Below, piece by piece: positions 19,990 to 27,639 of a stretch of DNA of 64,000 bases. Every line of letters starts with the position of its first letter. Position 1 is the first letter of the stretch. This stretch comes from Caulobacteraceae bacterium PMMR1 (lineage in GTDB: Bacteria > Pseudomonadota > Alphaproteobacteria > Caulobacterales > Caulobacteraceae). Position numbers and translations under genes: made by a program. The notes beneath the pieces were generated by a model that had not been told where the DNA came from, searched no databases, and saw nothing but the letters and a program-made list of their open reading frames with translations. Location: contig JPOM01000001.1 of NCBI GenBank assembly GCA_000733915.1, positions 2,351,001 to 2,415,000 on the forward strand, in the 5' to 3' direction.

Positions 19990-20991
19990 TCAGAGCATGG
20001 CGGGGATGACGCGGTCCGGCGGCCGATGGCCGTCCAGGAAGGTCTTGATGTTGACCAGCACCTTCTCGCCCATATCGATGCGGCCCTCCACCGTGGCGGA
20101 GCCCATGTGGGGCAGGAGCACGACGTTAGGCAGCTTCATAAGCTTGGGATTGATGTGCGGCTCGTGCTCGTAGACGTCCAGGCCAGCGCCGGCGAGCTCG
20201 CCCCGCGCCAGCATGTTGGCCAGCGCCGCCTCGTCGATCACCTCGCCGCGGGCCGTGTTCACCACGATGGCGTGGGGCTGGAGCAGGCGCAGGCGGCGGG
20301 CGGACAGCAGGTGGAAGGTCGCCGGCGTATGCGGGCAGTTGACGCTGACCACGTCCACCCGAGCCAGCATCTGGTCCAGGCTTTCCCAGTAGGTCGCCTC
20401 CAGCGCGCTTGAGATCGCGGGCTGGACGGGGCGGCGGTTGTGGTAGTGGATGGTCAGGCCGAACGCCCGCGCGCGCCGCGCCACGGCCTGGCCGATGCGG
20501 CCCATGCCGATGACGCCCAGCCGCTTGCCCCAGATGCGGCGACCGAGCATCCAGGTGGGCGACCAGCCCGTGAACTGGTGTCCCTGAACCACTTGGGCGC
20601 CTTCCACCACCCGGCGGGCGGTGGCGAGGATCAGGGCCATGGTCATGTCCGCCGTGTCCTCGGTCAGGACGCCGGGGGTGTTGGTGACCACGATGTTGCG
20701 GGCGTTGGCGGTGGCGACGTCGATATTGTCCACGCCCGCGCCGAAGTTGGCGATCAGCTTCAGGTCCGGGCCGGCGCGGGCCAGAATGCGGCTGTCGATT
20801 CGGTCGGTGACGGTGGGCACCAGCACCTGGGCGCGCTGCACCGCCTCGATCAGCTGCTCGGAGGTCAGGGGCTCGTCGGAGGCGTTCAGCTCCACGTCGA
20901 ACAGCTCGCGCATCCGCGCCTCCACCGGGTCGGGGAGCTTGCGGGTGACCACGACCTTGGGCTTGGACTGCGCCATGCTTGTTTGGGCCAT
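19990..20991 (-). CDS. D-2-hydroxyacid dehydrogenase, probable glyoxylate reductase
   Basis: NAD(P)H-dependent reductase of the D-isomer 2-hydroxyacid family, about 333 residues from the ATG at 20991 (a second ATG at 20976 is equally possible). Rossmann motif VIGMGRIGQAVARRARAFG, substrate loop NFGAGVDNIDVATA, catalytic Arg in VVNTARGEVIDE, Glu in LDVYEHEP and His in LLPHMGSAT are all visible. VTNTPGVLTEDTADMTMALIL is characteristic of the GyaR/glyoxylate reductase branch. It is divergent from the SH3 protein gene with only 36 bases between starts, so the promoters overlap. Confidence 0.9.
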   Translation of the reverse strand: MAQTSMAQSKPKVVVTRKLPDPVEARMRELFDVELNASDEPLTSEQLIEAVQRAQVLVPTVTDRIDSRILARAGPDLKLIANFGAGVDNIDVATANARNIVVTNTPGVLTEDTADMTMALILATARRVVEGAQVVQGHQFTGWSPTWMLGRRIWGKRLGVIGMGRIGQAVARRARAFGLTIHYHNRRPVQPAISSALEATYWESLDQMLARVDVVSVNCPHTPATFHLLSARRLRLLQPHAIVVNTARGEVIDEAALANMLARGELAGAGLDVYEHEPHINPKLMKLPNVVLLPHMGSATVEGRIDMGEKVLVNIKTFLDGHRPPDRVIPAML

Positions 20992-21027
20992 CCTCAGGAG
21001 CGCTCGGCGGCGAAGCGAGGTGAACGG

Positions 21028-21588
21028 ATGAATGCGGCGAACGGCGCCTTTCAGGGCTTTAGCAAAGGGCCAACCCCGCGCCAATGGCTCGTGGCGGGGG
21101 TGTGCGCCCTAGGCGTCCTTCTGACCGGCGTCCCCGCCGGGGCGGTCCGGCCCCCGGGGCGGCCGACGCCCTCGGGCCTGCCCGTGCCGCGCTGGGCGTC
21201 GCTGAAGTTCGCCGAGGTGAACGCCCGCGGCGGTCCGGGCGACGACTATCGCCTGCTCTGGACCTATCGCGTGCGGGGGCTGCCGGTGCAGGTGGTGGCC
21301 GAGACGGCCGAGTGGCGGCGCGTCTGCGACCCGGAGGGCGGAGCGGCCTGGGTGCACCGGCGCATGGTGGACCTAAGGCGCACCGTGTTGGCTCCCGGGC
21401 CCGCGCCGCTGGCCCTGCTGCAGGCGCCGAAGCCCCCGAGCCGCGTCGCCGCCCGCCTCGCCCCGCGCGCCCTGGCGGAGGTGAGCGCGCAAAACGGCGC
21501 CTGGCTGCGGCTGCGCGCCGGCAAGGCGAGCGGGTGGGTCCCGGCGGCCGCCGTCTGGGGCGCGCAGGCCGAGCCCCTCTGCCGCTAA
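21028..21588 (+). CDS. Periplasmic SH3-domain protein
   Basis: A 186-residue exported protein. The start ATG at 21028 gives a charged N-region and a hydrophobic segment WLVAGVCALGVLLTGVPAGA ending near residue 38, a likely signal peptide. Two bacterial SH3 repeats follow: ASLKFAEVNARGGPGDDYRLLWTY with VQVVAETAEWRRVCDPEG (residues 55-110), and a second near 145-180 with WLRLRAGKASGWVPAAA. Such proteins are widespread in Caulobacterales (DUF1058/SH3_4 type) and presumed to bind peptidoglycan. The much longer open frame upstream is antisense to the dehydrogenase and is not coding. Confidence 0.85.
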   Translation: MNAANGAFQGFSKGPTPRQWLVAGVCALGVLLTGVPAGAVRPPGRPTPSGLPVPRWASLKFAEVNARGGPGDDYRLLWTYRVRGLPVQVVAETAEWRRVCDPEGGAAWVHRRMVDLRRTVLAPGPAPLALLQAPKPPSRVAARLAPRALAEVSAQNGAWLRLRAGKASGWVPAAAVWGAQAEPLCR

Positions 21589-21623
21589 GGCGCTCTGGAA
21601 CGCACTCCGGGGCGCGCGCGCCC

Positions 21624-23435
21624 TCAGGCGCCCCGGATGTAGCCGTCGATCCGCGCCTCCAGCACCTTCAGCGGCATGGCGCCGGAGAGCAGGCCCGCGT
21701 CGTGGAAGCGGCGGATGTCGAAGCGCGGCCCCATCGCCTTGCGCGCCCGATCCCGCAGCCTGAGCCAGGTCAGCTTCCCGACCATGTAGCTGCAGGCCTG
21801 GCCCGGCCAGACCACATAGCGCTCGATCTCGGTGACGGCGGAGCTCTCCTGGTCGCCGAGCACGTCGACCATGTACTTGATCGCCTGCTCGCGGCTCCAG
21901 CGCTTGGCGTGCATGCCGGTGTCGACCACCAAGCGGACGGCGCGGAACATGCTGTCGTGCAGCTGTCCGACGTGGCCGAGGGGGTCGCGGTCGTAAAGAC
22001 CCATCTCCACCGCCAGCTGCTCGGCGTAGAGCGCCCAGCCCTCCTGGTAGCTGGAGAAACCGGTCATCTTGCGCAGCAGCGGCAGCGCGCCCGCCTCGGT
22101 GGCCAGAGCGATCTGCAGGTGATGCCCGGGAATCCCCTCGTGGTAGGTCAGGGTGGGCAGCGTCCAGGTCGGGACCTCGGCGGTGTCGCGCAGGTTGATC
22201 CAGTAGATGCCCGGGCGGGAGTTATCGAGCGGCGGCCCGTTGTAATAGCCGCCCGGCGAGCCCGCCTCGATGTTCTTGGGCACGCGCTTGATCTCGAGCC
22301 GCGCCTTCGGCAGGGCGCCGAAGTATCTGGGCAGTCGCGCGGTCACCTCGGCGACCTTGGCGTTCAGATCGGCGATCAGCTTTTCCTTGCCTGCGTCGGT
22401 GTTCGGGTAGCGGTACTTCGGATCGTCATAGAGGCGGCGCAGGCGCTGGCCCACAGCGCCCTGGGTCAGGCCCTGCTTCGTCAGGATGGCGTCGATCTGG
22501 GCGGAATGGCTGGCCACGAGGTCCAGGCCGAGCCTGTGCACCTCCTCCGGGCTCATGTCCGAGGTGGTCGAAGAGCGCAGGCGGTAGGCGTAGAAGGCCT
22601 CGCCGTCCTTCAGCTTGTAGACGCCCGCGTCGTGGGTCGCCTGGGGCCGCAGCGCGGTCAGGAGCGCGATCTGCCGCTCCAGCGCCGGGCGCACCTGCTG
22701 TTCGTAGATCCGGCCCGCCTCGCCGGCGTAGTCGCCCGTCAGGCCCTTGGCCTTGGCCCGGCGCGCCAGGCTCTCCACCAAGGGGGCGCGCTCGGTCGGG
22801 TTGGCGACGAAGGCGCGCATCTCTAGCAGGGTCTTGTCGATGATGAAGTCCGGCGGGATCGCGCCCAGCGCCGCGTCGTGACGGGCGGACTCCGCCTCCT
22901 GGTCGAGGTGGGCGGCGAACCCGGAGAGGCGCGCGAGATAGGCGTCGGCGTCCTCACGGGTCTCCACCGTGTGCTGGTTGTCCAGAAAGTCCGGGAAGTC
23001 GTGATAGCTGCCGGTTAGCTGGGTGATCGGATAGGGCGCCCCGACGTAGGGGAACCGCGCGCCGTCGGCGTCCTCGGTCGTCACATAGTCCACGACGTCG
23101 TAGTTGATCCGGTCCATGCCGGCGAGCTTGGACGCGTCGATGGCGTGCAGCTGCTTCAGCCGCTCGGCCGTCTGCAGGCGCCTGACGGCGGCGGCTTCGG
23201 GGGAGGCGTCGCTGACCAGGAACTTGGTCCAGGCCAGGTCGCCCTTGTCCAGGCCAAGTTCGCTGGCCGTCTCGGGGCTGCGGCGCAGGTCCTCCTGCAC
23301 GAACTGGTCGAAGAGGGCATACATGCGCGCCGCTTCCCCCGACGGCGGCGGGGTCTGGGCGCCTGCGGCGCCGGAGGCGGCGAGGAGGCCCGTGGAGGCG
23401 GCGCTGAGCAGGAGGTCGCGGCGGTTCACGGACAA
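21624..23435 (-). CDS. DUF885 family metallopeptidase-like lipoprotein or Tat-exported protein
   Basis: A 603-residue protein starting at TTG 23435 (GTG at 23429 is an alternative). The N-terminus has an RR pair in VNRRDLLLSAASTGLLAASG, resembling a Tat signal, so it is probably periplasmic. The DUF885 domain carries an HExxxHH-like zinc motif at H432-E433-GIPG-H438-H439 (YHEGIPGHHL), the family hallmark, and EGWALYAEQLAVEMG downstream. Members are predicted carboxypeptidases or dipeptidases without a firm substrate. The SD lies inside the 3' arm of the hairpin that terminates rpmB, which may limit its translation. Confidence 0.9.
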   Translation of the reverse strand: MSVNRRDLLLSAASTGLLAASGAAGAQTPPPSGEAARMYALFDQFVQEDLRRSPETASELGLDKGDLAWTKFLVSDASPEAAAVRRLQTAERLKQLHAIDASKLAGMDRINYDVVDYVTTEDADGARFPYVGAPYPITQLTGSYHDFPDFLDNQHTVETREDADAYLARLSGFAAHLDQEAESARHDAALGAIPPDFIIDKTLLEMRAFVANPTERAPLVESLARRAKAKGLTGDYAGEAGRIYEQQVRPALERQIALLTALRPQATHDAGVYKLKDGEAFYAYRLRSSTTSDMSPEEVHRLGLDLVASHSAQIDAILTKQGLTQGAVGQRLRRLYDDPKYRYPNTDAGKEKLIADLNAKVAEVTARLPRYFGALPKARLEIKRVPKNIEAGSPGGYYNGPPLDNSRPGIYWINLRDTAEVPTWTLPTLTYHEGIPGHHLQIALATEAGALPLLRKMTGFSSYQEGWALYAEQLAVEMGLYDRDPLGHVGQLHDSMFRAVRLVVDTGMHAKRWSREQAIKYMVDVLGDQESSAVTEIERYVVWPGQACSYMVGKLTWLRLRDRARKAMGPRFDIRRFHDAGLLSGAMPLKVLEARIDGYIRGA

Positions 23436-23464
23436 AAGAGCTCCCGGAGCATTCCCCGGGAGCT
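23433..23464 (-). terminator. Rho-independent terminator of rpmB overlapping the DUF885 ribosome site
   Basis: On the minus strand a perfect 9-bp stem AGCTCCCGG / CCGGGAGCT (arms 23456-23464 and 23439-23447) with an 8-base loop is followed by CTTTTGTC. It lies 60 bases after the rpmB stop. The descending arm contains GGGAG, which is also the only Shine-Dalgarno-like sequence for the DUF885 gene starting at 23435 or 23429. Confidence 0.75.
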
Positions 23465-23524
23465 TTCAAGCTCAGCTTCGCGCCCGTCAACGGGCGATCG
23501 GATGAATTTCCGGTAAGGACCGGC

Positions 23525-23824
23525 TCAGGCCGCCGGCGGCTGCTGGGCGACCTTGGCCCTGACTTGGCGCTTGATCTTAAGCGCGCGGGGCGAGAGCACC
23601 TCGTCGCGGCTGTTGAGCAGCACGGCGTCAAGCCCGCCCCGGAAATCGAGGGTGCGCAGCGCCGCCTTGGTGATCTTCAGGCGGAAGCTCTGACCGAGCG
23701 CGTCGGACTGCACCGAGATCTCGGTCAGGGACGGCAGGAAGCGCCGCTTGGTCTTGATGTTGGAGTGACTCACGTTGTGACCCACCATCGGGCCCACGCC
23801 CGTGAGTTCGCAGCGGCGCGACAT
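23525..23824 (-). CDS. rpmB: 50S ribosomal protein L28
   Basis: A 99-residue L28, alphaproteobacterial length. It begins MSRRCELTGVGPMVGHNVSHS, with KTKRRFLPSLTEI in the middle and the basic tail LSPRALKIKRQVRAKV. The start at 23824 is unambiguous from homology even though the frame is open further upstream. It is a single-gene transcript with a terminator just downstream; upstream lies a 170-base gap that holds the terminator hairpin of the M2 peptidase gene. Confidence 0.97.
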   Translation of the reverse strand: MSRRCELTGVGPMVGHNVSHSNIKTKRRFLPSLTEISVQSDALGQSFRLKITKAALRTLDFRGGLDAVLLNSRDEVLSPRALKIKRQVRAKVAQQPPAA

Positions 23825-23955
23825 CGGACTTTCTACCTCGGCTCTGGACCTGCCCGAGGGGCAGGCGTCCGCCAGCTGGGTTCGGAGGCTGGCGGCGGGC
23901 GAAAACGAAAGGCGCGGGGGATCGCTCCTTCGCGCGAGCGCGGGCTTATAGGGGC

Positions 23956-23990
23956 GGCCCTCCGGAACGTCAACCGCGCGCCGGAGGGCC
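23956..23990 (-). terminator. GC-rich hairpin downstream of the M2 peptidase
   Basis: A perfect 10-bp inverted repeat, GGCCCTCCGG at 23956-23965 and CCGGAGGGCC at 23981-23990, with a 15-base loop, begins 8 bases after the M2 peptidase stop. No T run follows on the minus strand, so it may be a rho-assisted terminator or an mRNA 3' stabiliser. Confidence 0.55.
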
Positions 23991-23997
23991 CCGCGCC

Positions 23998-25827
23998 TCA
24001 CCAACCGCAGGCGCGGCCCTTGTTCTGCCGGGTCAGCCAGGCGTTCAGGGGGGCGAAGTACTCGCTGATCGCGGAGGCGTCGATGTCGTGCTCGCCGGTG
24101 AAGGCGGCCAGGGCCTCGGGCCAGGGCTTGGATTGGCCGAGCTTCAGCATGGCGTTGAAGCGCGCGCCCACGTCCTTGTTGCCGTAAACGGAGCAGCGGT
24201 TCAGCGGCCCCTTCCACCCCGCCTGCCGGCAGGCGGCGCGGTAGAACTGGAACTCGTAGATGTCGGCCAGGTAGTAGCGGGCGTAGGGGGTGGAGTCCGC
24301 GACGTGGAACTTCGCGCCCGGGTCGAAGGTGTCGGGGCCGCGGGGCACGGGCGGGGTCACGCCCTGGTACTTCAGGCGCAGCGCGTTCCAGGCGTCGGTG
24401 TAGTGCTCAGGCGTCGTCTGGCCGGCGAAGACCTGCCAGCGCCACTTGTCGACCAACAGCGCCCAGGGAAGGATCGCCACCTTTTCCAGCGCCATGTTCA
24501 GCAGGTAGGGGATGTCCGCCTCCGGCCCCGGCGCGGCGTCGATCAGGCCGATCTGCTTCAGATAGGTCGGCGTGAGCGCATTCAGGCCGGCGTAGTCGCC
24601 GATCGCCTCATGGAATCCGTCGTTGGCGCCGTTGCGGAACAGTGTCGGCTGGTCCTTGTAGGCGCGCTGGTAGAAGTTGTGACCCAGCTCGTGGTGGACG
24701 GTGTAGAAGTCCTCGTCATTGATGTGGATGCACATCTTGACCCGCAGGTCGTCCTTGTCGTCCACGTCCCAGGCGGAGGCGTGGCACACCACGTCGCGAT
24801 CCCGCGGCTTGGTGAACTGGGAGCGCTTCCAGAAGGTGTCGGGCAGGGGTGCGAAGCCCGCGGCGGTGTAGAAGTTCTCGCCCGTCTTGACCATCTTCAT
24901 CGGATCGTAGCCGTGCGCGACCAGCGACTGGGTCAGGTCGTATCCGAGCCCCGGGCCGTCCGCCGGCTTGACGATATCGTAGATCGCGCCCCAGCTCTGG
25001 GCCCACATGTTGCCCGTCAAGTCGGCGCGGATGGGGCCGGTCTTGGGCTGGACGGCGTCGCCGTACTTGGCGTTCAGCTTGGCGCGCACGTAGCAGTGCA
25101 GGTTCTTGTAGAGCGGCTCCACCTGCGTCCACAGGCGCTCCTCGGTGGCCTCGAACTGCGCCGGGGGCATGTCATACCAGGACCGCCAGAGCGCGCCGGT
25201 GTCGGGATAGCCCAGCTCCCGCGCGCCCTCGTTGGACAGGCTGACCAGCCGCGGATAGAGCGACCGCATGGGCTTGGCGGCGTCGTGCCACTTGACCCAG
25301 ATCTCTCTGGTCTTGGCCGGGTCGCGCTCGGTGCGGAGCAGCTGCTCCAGGTCGTTGATGGTCAGCGCCTTGCCGTCGATGTCGACGGTGCTGGCGGCGA
25401 AGATGGTGTCGAGCTGGGCGGAGATGTCGGCCAGCTCCTTGGAGGCGCCCGGTCGGCTGGAGGCCGGCAGCACCAGCGCGCGCTTCAGGAGCTCCAGCTT
25501 GCGGCGGGTCACCGGGTCCACAACGGTGTGGTCGAAGCGCGCGGCGCCCTTGGCGAAGCGCACGCCCGCGTCGGTGGACTCGCTGTTGGCCTTGGCGAGC
25601 AGCCAGTTGGTGTCGTCGGTGATGTAGGTCTCCTGCACCCAGGCGGAGCGCTGGCTGTACTCGTTGAGCGCCGCCAGGGTCTTTTCGGCGTCGGCGACGA
25701 AGGCCTCAGCCTCCGCCGCGGTGGGCGCAGGCTGAGCGGAGGCGGCCGGGGGCGTCGCCGCTTCCGCGTGGGCCAGGGCAGGGGCGAGCGCGGCTGCGGC
25801 GACCGCGGCCAGCAGAGAAAGCTTCAT
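23998..25827 (-). CDS. M2 family peptidyl-dipeptidase (ACE-like)
   Basis: A 609-residue periplasmic zinc peptidase removing C-terminal dipeptides, related to angiotensin-converting enzyme. The signal peptide MKLSLLAAVAAAALAPALAHA is clear and sets the start at 25827. The zinc site is H379-E380-L-G-H383 (VHHELGHNFY) with E407 as third ligand (GFHEAIGDY). QETYITDDTNWLLA near residue 65 is an M2 hallmark, as is WLTRQNKGRACGW at the end. M2 enzymes are regular in Caulobacter and Xanthomonas relatives. It is followed by a strong hairpin and then rpmB on the same strand. Confidence 0.93.
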   Translation of the reverse strand: MKLSLLAAVAAAALAPALAHAEAATPPAASAQPAPTAAEAEAFVADAEKTLAALNEYSQRSAWVQETYITDDTNWLLAKANSESTDAGVRFAKGAARFDHTVVDPVTRRKLELLKRALVLPASSRPGASKELADISAQLDTIFAASTVDIDGKALTINDLEQLLRTERDPAKTREIWVKWHDAAKPMRSLYPRLVSLSNEGARELGYPDTGALWRSWYDMPPAQFEATEERLWTQVEPLYKNLHCYVRAKLNAKYGDAVQPKTGPIRADLTGNMWAQSWGAIYDIVKPADGPGLGYDLTQSLVAHGYDPMKMVKTGENFYTAAGFAPLPDTFWKRSQFTKPRDRDVVCHASAWDVDDKDDLRVKMCIHINDEDFYTVHHELGHNFYQRAYKDQPTLFRNGANDGFHEAIGDYAGLNALTPTYLKQIGLIDAAPGPEADIPYLLNMALEKVAILPWALLVDKWRWQVFAGQTTPEHYTDAWNALRLKYQGVTPPVPRGPDTFDPGAKFHVADSTPYARYYLADIYEFQFYRAACRQAGWKGPLNRCSVYGNKDVGARFNAMLKLGQSKPWPEALAAFTGEHDIDASAISEYFAPLNAWLTRQNKGRACGW

Positions 25828-25908
25828 CGAACCGGTTCCTCCCGAACGTGACGTGAACGAAGCCCGCGCGCCCGGCCGCGTCAAGCCTGACGGGCCAGCT
25901 TGGCCAGG

Positions 25909-27480
25909 TCAGTCCCGCGCCGGGCCATAGGCGTCGCGGAGCTCGCGCTTCAGCACCTTGCCGATGTGGCTGCGCGGCAGCTGATCGACGATGACGAGGT
26001 CGGCCAGGCGCTGGGTCTTGCCGAGCCGGTCATTGGCGAAGGCGCGCAGCTCGTCGGCCGTCGCCGTCGCGCCCGGCTTCAGCGCCACGAAGGCGACGGG
26101 CGTTTCGCCCCAGCGGCGGCTCTGGGCGCCCACCACCGCGGCCTCCGCCACTGCGGAATGCTGGACGATGACGGCCTCCAGGTCGCTCGGATAGATGTTG
26201 AAGCCGCCCGAGATGATCATGTCCTTCTTGCGGTCCATGAGGGTCAGGAAGCCCTCGGCGTCGAAGCGGCCGACGTCGCCGGTGCGCACGAACCGCCGCC
26301 CGGTCTCGGGATCGATCCAGAGCGCCTCTGCCGTCTTGGCGGGCTGGTTGTGGTAGCCGAGCATGGCGGCCGGGGACCAGCCGACGATCTCGCCGACCTC
26401 GCCCGGGGGCAGGGGGCGGCCGTCCTCGCCGATGACGCGGATATCGTGGCCGGGGGCGGGCTGGCCCACGGTGTGCAGCTTGTCCGGGTGCTCGTGCGCC
26501 ATGAGGATGCAGGTCCCGCCGCCCTCGGTCATGCCGAAGTACTCGACCAGCCCGCCCGGCCAGCGGCGCAGCACCTCGGCCTTCAGCTCGGCGGCGAAGG
26601 GCGCGCTGGTGCAGAACTTCATGCGGTAGGAGCTGAGATCGAAGCGGTCGAACTCCGGGTGCTCCAGGATGCGGCGGTACTGGACGGGCACCAGCATGGC
26701 GTGGGTGACGCGGTGGCGCTCCGACAGCTCCAGGAACCGGAGCGGGTCGAACTTCGGCATCATCACCGCCGTCCCGCCCCCGGCGATCACCGGGAGGAAG
26801 GTGGCCAGCGTCGTGTTGGAGTAGAGCGGCGTGGAGAGGAGGGCGACGGCGTCCGGGCCCTCGCCGACGCGGGGACCCGGCCGCAGCATGTAGCGCCAGC
26901 GCATGGCGTGCGCCTGGACGATGCCTTTGGGGGCGCCGGTCGTCCCGGACGAATAGATGATGTTGAAGGGATGGTCCGGGCCGATCTCCACCTCGGCGGG
27001 GCGGGCGTCCTCGGGCGCGAGCCAGGCGGACACGGCGGCCCCAGCGTGCGCGCTGTCGTCGAGGGCCACGCGAGGCGGCTGGACCCGGCCTATCACGCCG
27101 GTCAGGGCGTCCGCCACGTTCCGGTCCAGGAACAGGAGCTTGGCCCCGCTGTCCGCGATCATGCCCGCCAGCTGCTCGGGCGTGGAGGAGGGCGCGAGCG
27201 GGGCGACCACCACCCCGGCCCTCAGGGCGCCCAGGAAGGTCGCAGCGTAGGCGATCGAGGTGGTCGCAGCGATCGCGATCCGGTCGCCGGGCTGAAGGCC
27301 GTCCCGCTGCAGGGCCGCGGCGATGCGGTCCATAAGCCGGTCGAGCCCCGCCCAGCTCAGGGTCTCCGCCTCCACCACCAGGGCGGTGCGGCCGGGGCCG
27401 GCCGCAGCCCGAAGGCGCACGATGTCGGGCAGGGTCCCGAAATCCTGCGCCAGCATCTCCTCGATCGTGGTCGCGGCCAT
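25909..27480 (-). CDS. AMP-dependent acyl-CoA synthetase
   Basis: Activates a carboxylic acid to its acyl-CoA via an acyl-adenylate; cytosolic ANL-superfamily enzyme of 523 residues. The ATP-binding P-loop is YSSGTTGAPKG at 176-186. Further motifs are EYFGMTEGGG (A5), the hinge TGDVGRFDAEGFLTLMDRKKDMI, and the catalytic lysine region RSHIGKVLKRELR near the C-terminus. Substrate specificity (medium/long-chain or aromatic) cannot be read. It is divergent from the hybrid histidine kinase across 159 bases; no beta-oxidation partner is adjacent. Confidence 0.92.
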   Translation of the reverse strand: MAATTIEEMLAQDFGTLPDIVRLRAAAGPGRTALVVEAETLSWAGLDRLMDRIAAALQRDGLQPGDRIAIAATTSIAYAATFLGALRAGVVVAPLAPSSTPEQLAGMIADSGAKLLFLDRNVADALTGVIGRVQPPRVALDDSAHAGAAVSAWLAPEDARPAEVEIGPDHPFNIIYSSGTTGAPKGIVQAHAMRWRYMLRPGPRVGEGPDAVALLSTPLYSNTTLATFLPVIAGGGTAVMMPKFDPLRFLELSERHRVTHAMLVPVQYRRILEHPEFDRFDLSSYRMKFCTSAPFAAELKAEVLRRWPGGLVEYFGMTEGGGTCILMAHEHPDKLHTVGQPAPGHDIRVIGEDGRPLPPGEVGEIVGWSPAAMLGYHNQPAKTAEALWIDPETGRRFVRTGDVGRFDAEGFLTLMDRKKDMIISGGFNIYPSDLEAVIVQHSAVAEAAVVGAQSRRWGETPVAFVALKPGATATADELRAFANDRLGKTQRLADLVIVDQLPRSHIGKVLKRELRDAYGPARD

Positions 27481-27639
27481 GACGCCTCCGGGGTCGTTCG
27501 CCTGCGCTCTGCCCCTGCCTCCGCCCCGCCGTCAATCACGGGCGGGATAGCCCCCGCCGCAAGGGACCTTCCGGCTTTACCGAACGCTAAGCCCCCGGGG
27601 TCACAGTGCCGCCCGACCATGGGGCGGCCTCCGAAATCA

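Noticed and set aside
25900..27618. Long plus-strand open frame upstream of the hybrid kinase
   Set aside because: It is antisense to a well-conserved acyl-CoA synthetase and has no family-like sequence; the kinase starts at 27640 (or 27619).
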